Assembly (NCBI RefSeq): GCF_000712165.1
Contig: NZ_KL544010.1
Coordinates: 225,116 to 289,115 of the forward strand
Source: Ureaplasma canigenitalium ATCC 51252
Lineage (GTDB): Bacteria > Bacillota_I > Bacilli_A > Mycoplasmatales > Mycoplasmoidaceae
Reading direction: 5' to 3'
DNA length: 64,000 nt
Numbering within the stretch: the first letter of the stretch is position 1; every line of letters begins with the position of its first letter. The notes beneath the pieces were generated by a model that saw only the letters and a list, made by a program, of their open reading frames with translations, ran no database searches and was not told where the DNA came from. Of this stretch, positions 31,933 through 43,810 are shown in pieces. The translations under genes and the position numbers were made by a program.

Positions 31933-32866
31933 CAAACTTTTCCATATGTAAAATATCTTTAATTGTTCCAAGAAAATTATTTGAGATATGTCGATTAATA
32001 GCGACACTCTTAATCTTATTTCAAAGTTCATCCTTTAAATCATTAGTATAAGTGTTATTTTTTAATGCATCCATCGCAAGTAAATAACTATCAATGATGA
32101 CTAAAAAATCATCATCGTGATGCAGGTATCCGTCTATAAGAAGGTAATCCATTTTCAGTTTTAATAATTTATCAAGAATGTTAATACTACAAATTTCAAA
32201 ACCAGTAAACATATGTGTTCCAAATTCATCTTGCTTTAAAATATTTGGATGTTTTCTTAAGTCTTCCCGGATATTGATAAAATCCTTATCTTCCAGCAAA
32301 TCCTTATAAATTTCCTGATTTTTCAAATATCCATCAAAATTAGATAGTAGATTTCATCTACTATGCATAATAAATCCAAGACCTTGACCTTGAAAAACTA
32401 GTTTCAGGTTTTGGTGGTTATTCATTCCAATTTGCATTAACTCTCCATAAAAAAGTTCACGTGCGAGAAACACAGCGTCAATTTTATTTTCAACAAAAAA
32501 ATCAAACTGACCATATGATGTAACAATTGTCTCCGGATTATAAAAAAGTTTTAGTGGTAAGTTATTTTCAAAAACAATTTGAGCAACAGCATAGTCACTA
32601 AACATTACATATTCGATGTCAAGTTCAGAAAGTTCAATGAGATGACTAGTAAGACGTGCTAAATCTTCATCAAAAAAGAAGGAATTAACCGAAACGATGA
32701 TTTTTGTTTGTCCTCTTTTGTTGACTAATTCTTTAATTTGAGCTAAAGAAAGGTTGTTCATATTTCTTACTGCAAAAGAGTGACTACCAACTAATATTGC
32801 ATCAACTTGTTTATCGATTAAATACAAACAATTCTTGTAGCTTGTAGGGCTAAAAAGTAATTGCAT
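31919..32866 (-). CDS. Peptidase U32 family protein, small subunit type (YrrN-like)
   Basis: This 315-aa protein is the first gene of the U32 pair. The N-terminus MQLLFSPTSYKNCLYLIDKQVDAILVG mirrors the APAG...GADA region of U32 proteins in diverged form. It lacks the Cys cluster of the larger partner, as expected for the small YrrN-like member. AAGGAAC just upstream of ATG 32866 is the ribosome site. A minus-strand TATAAT at 32931-32936 is a likely promoter, divergent from the IdeS-like gene. The family call is from the paired arrangement and N-terminal pattern. Confidence 0.75.
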
Positions 32867-32985
32867 AAGTTCCTTTTTTATTATTAAATATTCAAAATCA
32901 ATGGATATATGAGTTAAATTTATAATAAAAATTATAAATGTATTTGGAAAAGATGTAGAATTATTTACTCTCTTCTTGGTACATT

Positions 32986-34623
32986 ATGAAACAAAAAATT
33001 CGTAAAAAATTATTAATATCAACAGTTTTAACAACCATTATCCTTGGATCTGTCGCTTCCATCGCTTCCGCTTGTAAACCTGATAAAAAGAATAATTTAG
33101 AAAGCGATAGCATTAATAATCCTGATTCAAGTGTGCATCCTAAAGAATCTGACAAACATAGAAGAGAAGGGTTTAAGCCAAAAGAACAGCCCTCATTACC
33201 AGAAGATAAAGAAAAAAAGAAAGAGCATCCGAAGGATACTCTAGATAAGAATAACCGTTTACCTGACGGTAAACCAAATGATAAAAACCCGGAATCAAAA
33301 GATAAATCTAAACCAAATTCTAAGGGTGATGAATCAACAAATCCTCATGACAAACCGAAAAACGGTGATCAAGCTTCCGAACATATGGGGGGGGGAGACA
33401 AAAATAACCAAAAGTTAGGAAATCAAGATGAAGGTAAGGTCGAAGACCGTAAACTTGATGGTAATAAAGGACAAAAACCAAAGAAGTCAATTCCGTTTAC
33501 CCCGCTAGTTCCTGGAGTGGAAAACAAAGAAATAATTCCTGGATTACCGCTTTCTCCTGGAAAAAAGAATAACAAGGAAAAACAAAATGATAAAAAGGAA
33601 GATGATTTCTTTCAAAACCATCCTGCTTTCATTAAAGAGATTCCAGGGGTTAAATATTCTGTGTTCCTTGATGGGGTAAAGTTTGCTGAAAATTCTTTTG
33701 GTCGGGTTAGTGATGATCCGGTAGGTGTTTATAAACATTTAAATCCAAGAAACGAAAACGACTATTGATTCGATACTAATAAAGAGTTTAATCGTAATGA
33801 TAATGCTCTTTGTGCTGCGATTACAGCGGCTAACTGGCTTGATTATTGATTCATCCAAAATAAAGATTATATTAAGGATTATCTTAAAGATGAAACAAAG
33901 GGTAAGCTTAATATTACATTAGCAGGACAAAGTTATACCGCTGATATTAGGGAATTAATGGAAGTTTATGTAGATACAACTGATAATCGTGTTGACCACA
34001 AAGTATTTAAATCCAAAATATTTGATTTCTTCCTTAAAAGATATGGTGGAACTTTTGTAAATCCAAATATGCTTGTCGATCACTATTTAAATGGTTATCC
34101 ATACAATGCTGCAAGAGACCGTTTTGGTGGTCAAAATTACCATAGTCGCTATGATGTTAATACCAATTATGGTTTCTTTAGAGAGGTTTTTGGGAAAAAC
34201 ATCCTTACAAAACTAACCGATGCACGAAATACCTACCGAAAAAAAGCACTTAGTGAAGCGGTAATTGATGCTCTTAAAAATAAGCGACCAATGGCCATTT
34301 CTCATAGTACATTAGGAAAAACTACCGGACACATTATTAATGTTTGAGGTGCTGACTTTGATGAGAATCAAAATGTAGTTGGCTTCTACATTACAAATTC
34401 AGATGACCCAAACTCAACTTATTTCGATGAAAAAGATAATAAGCGAAAACTTGCTAATGTAGTTTACTATTATGTTCACTATAATGAGAGCGATGGAAAA
34501 ATCCATGTAGGGCAAAACCCGGACCCAAACTCAGGTGCTGATTTATGAGACTTCTATAGTCTTGACCTAGGTCAACAATATTTCAAAGACTATTTAGCAA
34601 AGAAAAAAGAAAGTACTAAATAG
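32986..34623 (+). CDS. IdeS/Mac-like (family C66) cysteine protease lipoprotein 1
   Basis: This is a 545-aa lipoprotein with signal peptide and lipobox ASAC near residue 30. Residues ~31-210 form a Lys/Asp/Pro/Asn-rich stalk. The C-terminal ~330 residues carry the IdeS/Mac plan: NALCAAITAANWLDYWF with Cys276, GHIINVWGADFDENQNVVG with His449, and ITNSDDP with Asp473. Spacings of 173 and 24 residues are close to those of streptococcal IdeS (C94, H262, D284). That enzyme cleaves IgG in the hinge, and a related IgG protease is known from Mycoplasma canis. A G9 tract lies in the stalk. No ribosome site is obvious; TATAAT at 32921-32926 may be the promoter. The true substrate is inferred. Confidence 0.82.
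33387..33395 (+). repeat. Poly-G tract (G9) inside the IdeS-like gene
   Basis: Nine consecutive G encode residues ~135-137 in the stalk, ahead of the protease domain. Such a run is striking in this A+T-rich DNA. Gain or loss of one G would truncate the protein before the catalytic Cys. Confidence 0.9.
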
Positions 34624-34667
34624 TATATAAATAAGTTAAAAACAGAATAGATAAATTAAAAAAATGT

Positions 34668-34703
34668 AAACACACTCTCGTTTTTAAATGAGTGTGTTTT
34701 TAA
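34668..34703 (+). terminator. Terminator of IdeS-like gene 1
   Basis: AAACACACTC (34668-34677) and GAGTGTGTTT (34690-34699) form a perfect 10-bp stem followed by TTT. Confidence 0.8.
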
Positions 34704-34816
34704 ATGTTCTGAAAACGATTTGTTGCTAAACGAAAAATTAAAACATAAGAAGGGGGTGAAGTGGTTGTTTGTTTTAGTTTCATCTCCTTGCCGTAGCATA
34801 AAAATAACATCTAGTT

Positions 34817-34847
34817 TAATAAAAAAACGACCGATTAAAGTCGTTTT
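34817..34847 (-). terminator. Terminator of the large membrane protein gene
   Basis: AAAACGAC (34824-34831) pairs with GTCGTTTT (34840-34847). On the minus strand the stem runs into TTT, 23 bases after the stop at 34870. Confidence 0.75.
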
Positions 34848-34869
34848 AAAATTGTTATATACCTTTTTC

Positions 34870-37800
34870 TTAGTTATTACTATCAAGCATTAAACTCTTT
34901 TTTTGTTCAATTCGGTATTTTGCATAATTAATCCCGACAATAACTGTTGAGCTAACTAAAATAGTAGCACCGATGATTGAAAGTGGCATATTCCAAGCAT
35001 ATAAACCTTTAAATGCATCAGTCATTGAGTAATCAATTCCAAAACCAACCACAAAAGCAATTGCAAGTACTTGAATGACTAGTGTAAAGATTGGGTAAAG
35101 AGTCTTTCTTCTTATAATGTCTGCATAACGAATAATAATTAATCCAAGCGGATAGAAGAGACTGAAAACAAAGATATGAATAATACCGTTATTACGATAA
35201 AGTTCACTCGCAATATCTTTTGCTTCGATGTGTTTAAATGATTTAGTAAATGGATTTACTTTATCCTTTGTTTGACTGAAGAATTCATCACCTTTCATTC
35301 AAAGTGGATCAATAATTTGCTTTGTAGTTGCAATTCTTTGCTTTACATCTTCACTTTTTAATGAAGTTATAATTTCATTAATTCGTGTATCAAGTGTTTT
35401 TTTAACAAATACATTAGGAATTAATTCATTATTAATAAAGCTGGTAAATTGATGTTTGCTAATAGCTTCTTTTCCATTTTCAAGTAACGATTGATTTAGT
35501 TTTAATTCATCGAGAATTTTTAATTCAATTCTTTCCACTACTTTCTCAATGACAAGTGGATTGTGAAGAGCATTTTCCTTAACTGTTCTATTCACAAGAT
35601 CATTAAATTCGGTATTAACAATGTTTGTATCAAGAGCTGTTAAAACACGTGAACCGATGAATCCTTTTGCTAGATTTAAAACTTCAGGTTTTGTAAATTG
35701 TTCAGCAACCACCTTGTTAAAACCATTTTCAAGGGATGCCGGGAAGTTTTTTAAGAAGCTATCCTTGTATTGATCATTAAAGAGACCCTTAAGGAGTTCT
35801 TTTTGAATTTGTGGAATAACTAAGTTAAGTGGAAACAAACCATTACTTTTATCAGAAACTTCCTTCGCTTTGATGTTAATCACTTCGTTTATTAATTTAA
35901 AGAAACCTTCTTTACTTAAACGAACTAATAAATCCTTAGGGAACTTGCTCTTGTCTCCTAAAATTTTTTCAAAAATAACTTTTGCAACTTCGTCTTTAAC
36001 ATTAATTTGAATGATTTCAGAATTCTTAATTGATTCATTTAAAACACTAATTAAAACATCATTAAACTTACCTTGATTAATCATATCTGAAGTTGTTTTA
36101 TCCAGTGTAGAAGTATTTAGGATATTCTTAATCAGTTCGGTTTGTTCAGCAATGATTGCTTGATTTTTCATTGCTTCTGGAACTTTTCTTAATTCAACTT
36201 GGTGTTTGATATATTTGTTAATAGTATCAAGGAATTCAGCATCAATCGAATCCTTATTTAGGATTTGCTTAGTAATTTCTCCAATTGCGATAATCCGGAA
36301 ATTCTTATTAACTCAGGTGTTTACATATTCATTAATTGAAGCATCAAATTTGGCAAGTAGTGAATCATTGTAGTTGGTTGTATATAGTAATTGAAGAATT
36401 TCCTTCTTTACCATATTTTCAGCAACTTGTAGATCAAGAGTTGGTGTCGCTTTAATTAGGTTATTTACTTTATCCTTAATAACCTGACTAATTAACTCCA
36501 TAAATGGTTCATTAATAACTCTTCGAGCCATTTCTTCTGGTAGTTCATTAAGTTTCAAAATTTTCTTTAAGGTGTCAATTTGCACAGCATAAACGAGTTG
36601 TTGTACCTTATCATTTTCTTTTAACTTAATGTCATCAATAATCTTGTGAAGAACATCAAGGAAATGGTTATTATTGACACCATCAACCACTTCTTTTGGT
36701 AATGAATCAGTTTTTGTTACACGTTTAAGAAACTCAAGTTGTACTCCCTTAGTCGCAAGATCGATAACCATTGGATCATTTTGTAATTTATCCTTTGCAA
36801 TATTTTCAATCATATGATTTAGTGTTTTTTCAAAACCATCAGTTTTTAACATTGCTAGTTGGCCATCAGTTAATTTAACATCATTATTTAATTTTGTAAG
36901 AAGCCTAACATAAATCCCATCAAGCATTGCTTTCTTTCCTTCAGGAGTTAAAACGGATGCATTAACAAGATTCTTAATTGTATCTTCATTACTTAGCAAC
37001 TTCTTTCTAAAATCGTCATAAAGATAACTTGGTGGTCCATTTCGTTCAAGTGCGACAACTAAATCTTGATTTTTACTATAAAGACGAGTTAATGCATGAA
37101 TGCTAAATCCATAGATTAATCCAAGAATAGTCGTAAGTACTATTCCATAGATGATAATTGTGACAAAAAGAGTTGGTGTATGAAGTCGTTCATCTTTGAT
37201 TTTTTGTTGATTAAAAAGATAAATAAGGTAGTCAGCAAGACCAAAAAGTCCCATTTGAAAGAACATCATTGCTTGATACCAAATAATTCGTGCACTCTGA
37301 ATGTATTGGGGAATTGATCCAACTACTTTCTCTTGAATTACATAATATAGTCCAATCAATGCGAACATCTTAATGACTGAAGTAAATAAAGAAATCAAGG
37401 TATATTCTCAAGTAGAGCGTAGAATAATCATAAATTGATTCTTTAAAAAATCAATTCGGTCATGCTGATAAAGTTTAGTTAATCAAAGATAAAGGTAAAT
37501 CCCAAGTGTACCAAGAATTGCGATAATCGATAGTCCGATCCCAACTCCAGCATATGCAATATTTGAAAGAAGTCCAATAATTGCTCCAAGTGATAAACCT
37601 AATAGAAAGTATAAGAACTCAAAAACATAATAAAGTATCTTATTAATCTTCTTATCAGAATGATATAAAATTGATAATCAATATTGCTTTAGTGAAGAAA
37701 AAAGGATTAACCCAGATGAAGCATATATTCAGTGTGTCCCTACATCTTTACTAAATAATGTATTGAAATGTGAGTTTGCATATTCATTGTAGACATGACT

Positions 37801-38187
37801 AGTCGAAAAATATAAAAGAAGAAGAAAAATACCAAAAAGGAAAGCATAAATGCTCCCGGCCTGACTCGATGCCTTATAGTTAATTATTCCTTTTTGTTTC
37901 TCACCTGGCCGATGCGAATACAAAGAAATAATACTCCCGACAACACTTCCAAGAGAAATGAATGAAAGTTGAAACACGGTAACGTATGTGATACTTTGTA
38001 TTCCAAAAGCTCCATCTTTTAGGCCATCAGCCATAAGAACGACCGCGAGGATAAGAGCTACAGCTGTAATCATCGAACTAAAGACAAAGCGGAACGACTC
38101 TCGCAGAACATTAGTAATTGTCGATGTTACCTTCGTGTTTAACGAGAGTTTAAAATTAGGTTGAGATTGTTCTTGAACCATAATCAT
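34870..38187 (-). CDS. Large multipass membrane protein, MATE/flippase-like with a long helical insert
   Basis: This encodes 1105 aa (or 1103 from ATG 38181, which is better spaced from AGGGTG). Residues ~30-390 contain about nine hydrophobic helices (for example MITAVALILAVVLMADG and AGVGIGLSIIAILGTLGIYLYLW). A charged, all-helical region of about 560 residues follows. In it, segments of ~70-75 residues recur with a pattern of LP(K/E)E...VN...F...L...I. About four more membrane helices close the protein. The paired hydrophobic blocks and the position resemble MOP-superfamily (MATE-type) exporters, but no diagnostic motif is certain. Single continuous frame with TGA-Trp. Transported substrate unknown. 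Confidence 0.6.
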
Positions 38188-38586
38188 TCACCCTTTAATG
38201 AAAATAATAATTATTTAATATTTTAATACGATAACTTCTTAAATATTAATAATGATTGAAATTGTGAAGAAAAAAAGCATTTTTTCGTCATTAATATCCT
38301 TTTTGTCAATTATTTTTGTCAGCTATATAACAATTAAAAATATTTTTTTCAATCAAATAGGTCTTTTCACGTTTATTTTTTATACTTTTCAAAAAAATAT
38401 TTAGTTCAGAAATCGGTATTTTGGAAACTAATTTTTAGAAAATTAGTAATTTTCCTTTTACTTTTAACAGGAAAAAACCATATATTAATGAAATTTTTAT
38501 GTCAAAAATAAAGTTTTAGTCTATACTTATTTTACTTTTTTATGTTTTTTACGATTAGTAGACCTAATTCAATTAAGGAGACTCAA
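38188..38586. other. Divergent intergenic region
   Basis: A very A+T-rich spacer between the minus-strand transporter and the plus-strand lipoprotein. It must hold both promoters. I see no complete -35/-10 pair, ORF or RNA gene. Confidence 0.4.
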
Positions 38587-39882
38587 ATGAAAACAAAAAT
38601 TAAAAAGATAGGACTTTCTCTTCTTGGGATAGGTTTCGTCGCTTCAACGATTGGAATCGTTGCGGTGGCTTGTAATAATAAGGACACAACAAATCTAGCT
38701 AAAAATGTTATTAATGGACTTGGTGTTAAAGGACTTTCTATTCTTGGAAATGTTGATAAGAATACTTATGCGGTAAAACTTTACCTTTCAAAGAAACTTG
38801 AAAAGGCAGAAGATTTAACTGTTTACCTTTCTGAAGGAAAGACAGGTATTGTAAAAATAAATAAAGACGAAGATCATCCAACAATTTATTTCCGTGATTT
38901 AGAAGAAAATAAAGAATATGCAATTGAAAAAGTTGTTTATAAAAACATCGAACTTGATATTTCAGCAATTGCTTTAATTCGTTTTAAAACAAATAACACA
39001 GCAAGCGAAGATAAAAAAGAATTACCAGGGGTTGATGAAAAGACAGAAAAACCTGAGCAAGGTAAAACTGAAGATGCTAAAGCTAATGATCAATCAAAAC
39101 AAAAAGGTGATGAAGGTAAAACTGAATCTAAACCAAAAGAAAAAGAAATTATTGATGCATTAACTTTAACACCAGCTCCAGTTCCGCTTCCTAATAAGAA
39201 TGAAAATCCACATTTATTAGCAAGTGTTAAATTATTTACTAATACAGATACTTCTACGAACCTAAAAAACATTGAATTTGATACACCAAAAGGTACTCCA
39301 AATTGACTAACTATTAAAATTCCTAAAAATACTACAACTCTTAATAGTAAAGAACTTGATGATAAATCATTCTTTAGCTTAAAACTTGATTATCAAATTT
39401 CACTTTTAGATACAACTACAAGCTTAATCACTGAATTACCTGAATTCCAAAATTTAAGTGTATATAAAGCATTTACTAAGCGTGACATTACCGTTCGTGG
39501 CCTATTAGTTTCATTCAATTTTGATTTAAACTATGACGCTAATGAACTTTTAACAGTTCTTGGAAAGTATAAAGGTAATGCTAACCTTGTACCTGTCATC
39601 GAAGTTTTCTCACTTAGTCAAAGAGAAGAAAATGTTTATCAAAAAGAAGACTTTAAATACCGAGAAAATGGACAAGTTGGTATTTTAAAGAAAGATGAAA
39701 AACCAAGAAAAACTGATAAGTACGATGGTAAAAAACACAATCTTGTTTACCGATTTAACCAAGACTCTTCTAAGTTAAATGGACAAGCAAACAAAGGTAC
39801 TTACAAGATTCTTGAAAACGGTAAACCATATAGCACAAACTCATTAGTAATTAAGTTTACCCAAGTTGAAAAAAATCAATAA
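38587..39882 (+). CDS. Surface lipoprotein, single modular type
   Basis: This is a 431-aa lipoprotein. AAGGAG before ATG 38587 fixes the start over ATG 38542. Signal peptide and lipobox IVAVAC lie near residue 29. Residues ~40-135 (GVKGLSILGNVDKNTYAVKLYLSKKLEKAEDLTVYL) form one beta-rich module like the first modules of lipoproteins A and B. A Lys/Glu/Asp linker (about 140-200) follows, then a ~230-residue domain that I do not recognise. It lacks the protease motifs of the IdeS-like genes. It is probably a surface antigen or binding protein; its gene ends in a clear terminator. Confidence 0.8.
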
Positions 39883-39926
39883 TAATAACCATATTGGTCT
39901 TCCTTAATTAATTAAATAAATCATAG

Positions 39927-39957
39927 AAAAACGGCAACGCAAAGTCGCCGTTTTTTT
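39927..39957 (+). terminator. Terminator of lipoprotein gene at 38587
   Basis: AAAAACGGC and GCCGTTTTT arms with an 11-base loop, followed by T residues. Confidence 0.8.
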
Positions 39958-40038
39958 CTTATCTCTTTCTTATCTAAACATTTAACATACTGTACTAGAC
40001 TGAGTTATATGATTTTAATTAACTTAATAAATCTAATA

Positions 40039-41433
40039 TTAAGTCTTAAAAAGGATTTGATTTTTTTCCTTATTTAAAGCAATCATCTTCTCTCTTTTCT
40101 TCATAAGGAAAAAGACACCTAGAAGAAGAAAAATAACAAGGATGGCAAGGGAAATTAAGATGACATTATAAACTACATTATGACCCTTATAATCATCAAA
40201 AGAAAGTTTACTTGCATTAAATCCAATCTTAAGGAAGTTAACAAAAGGTCCTGATAACATGATCCCGATGGATAGAATTGACTGATAAACACCCATTGCA
40301 GTTATTTTCTTTGTTCTTCAGACAATCACCATTACAACAGACAATAAAGTGTTATAAACAAGACCATAAGCAAACCCATTAATGATATGGATAATAAAGA
40401 ATGAAACTGGAGTTAGAAGGAAGATGGAAAGTAGATGGTAAAGAACGAAAAGTGCACAACCGATCATCATTAAGTATACAGGTCTTAGTTTTTTTACAAA
40501 AACAACACCCATAAGAACTCCGGCAATCAGTTGGAAGACATTGTGCACCAAATTTAAATAAGATTCGTAATAAAATGCTTTCTGATCATTAAACTTATTT
40601 AGAATTTGTAAATGAAGAGCTGCAACCGACCCTGCGTTCGAGAATCGAATGAATAAAATAATTAATCCAATAATTGAAAAGAGGATAAAAATCCCAATCT
40701 GGTATTTATCATTCTTTACTTCTTTATTTTTATCTTCAATTCATAAGGATAATATCTTTCGTTCTTTAATAAAGAATCAAAAAACAAAAACGATGACCAT
40801 AAAGAGAATAGCAATTACTCAAAGATACTTAAGAAAAGAAGGATCTACTGCTTTTGTAACGCTATTGTATGCAATAGTATTAAAAACAGAGCGAATCGGA
40901 CTTGTAATAAAATTCGCAAGTAAGGGAGGAATTGAGAGTAAGGAAACAGCAAGAAAATTCTTTTCTTTACTATATTGTTCCTTAAAAAGAAGATGATAAG
41001 TTCCAATACAAGATGCACCAATTCCAACCCCTACGACTTGGATTATATTAGTAGTTGTATTTTGAACAATGGTAAGTGGAATGAAAGTCACTATAATGGA
41101 AATAATAGCAAACATCAAGAATGCTTTCCGATACTTTGCTAGAAACGAAATATAATCAGCTAGTAAACGGATGAATATCCCAACAAAACCATAAACTCCA
41201 AGGACAATATACAACAATGAGGTATCGCCGATACCATATTGAATCGTCGCATTAAGATTTCTGACCAGCATTATTGGTATCCAAAAAAGGATATAAAAAA
41301 CATAAGTTATTTTATAACCTTTTTGTTCAATTTTAATTTTGAATAGAAAAACAATCGAAAGAATGAGAAAAAGAATAAATATCCCAATGTTAACACCAAT
41401 TGAGATATATTGATTTTGATCAAGCATCTTCAT
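40039..41433 (-). CDS. MFS-like multipass transporter
   Basis: This is a 464-aa integral membrane protein with about twelve hydrophobic segments in two halves, separated by a charged loop (WIEDKNKEVKNDKYQ at about residue 240). The layout matches the major facilitator superfamily. The first half has LLADYISFLAKYRKAF, a likely equivalent of the cytoplasmic loop 2-3 motif, in diverged form. The substrate cannot be inferred. The start at 41433 is two bases after the lepA stop and has GGTGAT upstream, so it is the second gene of a lepA operon. Confidence 0.7.
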
Positions 41434-41435
41434 TA

Positions 41436-43232
41436 TTAATCACCAAGAATTTTAACAAAGGCATCGTGCGGAACTTCGACATTACCAATTGCTTTCAATC
41501 TTTTTTTACCTTCTTTTTGTTGTTCAAGAAGTTTTTTCTTCCGTGAAACATCTCCACCATAACATTTCGCAAGGACATTTTTACGCATCGCCTTAATAGT
41601 TTCACGAGCAATCACTTTGCTTCCGATACTAGCTTGGACAGGTATTTCAAATTGGTGTTTTGGAATGACCTCTTTAAGTTTCTCAACAATGACTTTTGAT
41701 TTCTCATAAGCAAAAGATTTATGAGCAATTAAACTTAAAGCATCAACCTTTGTACCATTCAACATAATATCAATTTTTACTAATTTCTCAGGACGGTATC
41801 CAACCAGTTCATAATCCATAGTCGCATACCCTTTACTAATTGACTTAAGACGGTCAAAAAAACTATACATAATTTCCGCAAGAGGCATATGGTAAATTAA
41901 TTTTCTTCGCTCCTGGTCAATCATTTGTAAATCAAGATAAGTTCCACGACACTCTTGACATAATTCCATCAAAGACCCAAGATACTGTTCTGGAACGATG
42001 ATTGAAAGTTTCACAAAAGGTTCGTGTATTGCTTTAATTAAGGTTGGATCTGGTAACTTACTTGGAGAGTCAATTTTTAAAACTTCACCATTATTTAATT
42101 CAACATGATACTGTACTGAAGGGCTTGTTAAAATTAATTCAATATTAAATTCTTTAAGCACACGCTCACGAATAACATCCATATGAAGAAGGCCAAGAAA
42201 ACCACATCGAATCCCAAAACCAAGTGCTGTTGAAGTTTCATACTCGTAAGTTAATGAAGCATCAGAGAGAGCAATTTTTGCCATCGCTTCTTTAAAATGT
42301 TCATACTGACTTGTATCAACCGGATAGAGTCCGCAATACACCATCGGAAGAATTTTTTTATAACCTTTTAATGGTGACGGTGCTGGGTCATCGGTATGAG
42401 TAATGGTATCCCCAACAGAAATATCCTTAATATTTTTAATGCTTGCTGCAACTCAACCAACTTCTCCTGCAACCAACTCTTTTTTATTAATAATTTTGGG
42501 GGTTCTAATTCCAAGTTCAGTCACAATAAACTCTTTATTGTTAGACATCATCTTAATGTGATCGCCTACTTTTAAAGTCCCTTTCTTGATTCGAATTAAA
42601 GAGACTACACCCTTATATGAATCATAAAAACTATCAAAAATAAGTGCCTGCAACTTAGCATCATCGTCAGCATCGATAGGATACGGAATATACTTAACAA
42701 TTGCTTCTAGTACTTGATCAACATTAAGACCAGTCTTGGCTGAAATAAGTGGAATATTTGATGTGTCAAGACCAATCACATCCTCAATTTCCTTCTTAAC
42801 CTTAGGAACATCAGCGCTAGGTAGGTCAACTTTATTAATACAAGGAATAATCTCAAGATTATTCTCAAGAGCAAGATAAACATTAGATAAGGTTTGTGCT
42901 TCAATTCCCTGCGAGGCGTCAACAACAAGAATAGCACCTTCACAAGCCGCTAGACTTCGTGATACTTCATAGGTAAAATCAACATGTCCTGGTGTGTCGA
43001 TGAGGTGAAGGACATAGTCATTTCCATCTTGACTATGATAAAGAAGCTGCACTGCGTTCAATTTAATGGTAATACCACGTTCACGTTCAATAACCATATT
43101 ATCAAGAACTTGATTGGTCATTTCTCGTTTACTCAAGGTATCGGTCATTTCAATAATGCGGTCAGATAAAGTAGATTTACCATGATCGATGTGTGCAATA
43201 ATACTAAAGTTTCGTATTAATTTCTTATCCAT
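41436..43232 (-). CDS. lepA: Elongation factor 4 (LepA GTPase)
   Basis: This 598-aa translational GTPase back-translocates or rescues stalled ribosomes. G1 AHIDHGKST lies at residues ~14-22. G2 includes ERGITIK, G3 is DTPGHVDF, G4 is NKVD, and the LepA-specific C-terminus has [37 protein letters not shown]-type blocks, here [15 protein letters not shown]. Length is right for LepA and shorter than EF-G. Its promoter is a minus-strand TATAAT at 43261-43266. It is followed immediately by the MFS-like gene. Confidence 0.96.
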
Positions 43233-43260
43233 ATTTACCTAATGTTTGTAATATCTATTA

Positions 43261-43266
43261 ATTATA
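43261..43266 (-). promoter_or_regulatory. -10 box of lepA
   Basis: TATAAT on the minus strand, 28 bases before the lepA ATG. Confidence 0.5.
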
Positions 43267-43403
43267 AAAGATTAATGAAAACACAAATAATAATATTAGC
43301 ATTAGTTTTTTTCTAATTTTTATTTTTTTCGCGAATATAATATTAAGCACCTTATTAAATTACTTTTGTTTTTTAAAAACAAGCAAAGGGCTCCGAAGTA
43401 ATT

Positions 43404-43409
43404 TATAAT
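43404..43409 (+). promoter_or_regulatory. -10 box of the operon starting at 43435
   Basis: TATAAT lies 25 bases before the ATG, with AAGGAAG as ribosome site between them. Confidence 0.55.
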
Positions 43410-43434
43410 ATCTAAATTAAGGAAGCGAGTAATT

Positions 43435-43809
43435 ATGAATAAAGAAATTAAGTTAACTTTTACGGAAGAAGAATTTAAAAAAATTGAAGAAGTTAAAAAC
43501 CGAGTAGATCCTACTGGTTTAATTACAACCGAAGGTTTTATTAAGGAAATGATTAGCAATTTAACCAATGACTATATGGCATTCGTTAATCACGATTATG
43601 CTAACCTTAGCGAACAAATGCAGTCCCTGAAAGAAGCCTTTAATTCCATCAACCCAAATGGTGATGGGAATGTTGATTTTACTGAACTTTTCAATCAAAC
43701 ATTAAAGTACGACGATAAAAAAGAAACAAAGGCTAAGGATAAGAAGGACGAAGAGGAAGAAAAGAAGAAGGTTACTAGTAAAGAGGCACCAAAGATCAAA
43801 AAATCATAG
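43435..43809 (+). CDS. Small protein with an EF-hand-like loop
   Basis: This encodes a 124-aa soluble protein. I do not recognise the family. Residues ~65-92 read as helix (SLKEAFNSI), a 12-residue loop NPNGDGNVDFTE, then helix (LFNQTLKY). This fits the EF-hand pattern: Asn/Asp at positions 1, 3 and 5, Gly at 6, Asp at 9 and Glu at 12. The C-terminal ~35 residues are an extreme Lys/Glu tail. AAGGAAG upstream marks the start. The stop is one base from the next gene (RNA methylase), so they share a transcript. A calcium-binding role is possible but unproven. Confidence 0.75.
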   Translation: MNKEIKLTFTEEEFKKIEEVKNRVDPTGLITTEGFIKEMISNLTNDYMAFVNHDYANLSEQMQSLKEAFNSINPNGDGNVDFTELFNQTLKYDDKKETKAKDKKDEEEEKKKVTSKEAPKIKKS

Positions 43810-43810
43810 T

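Noticed and set aside
34870-38187. Four separate minus-strand membrane ORFs
   Set aside because: They share one frame and are joined through TGA-Trp codons, so they are one gene.
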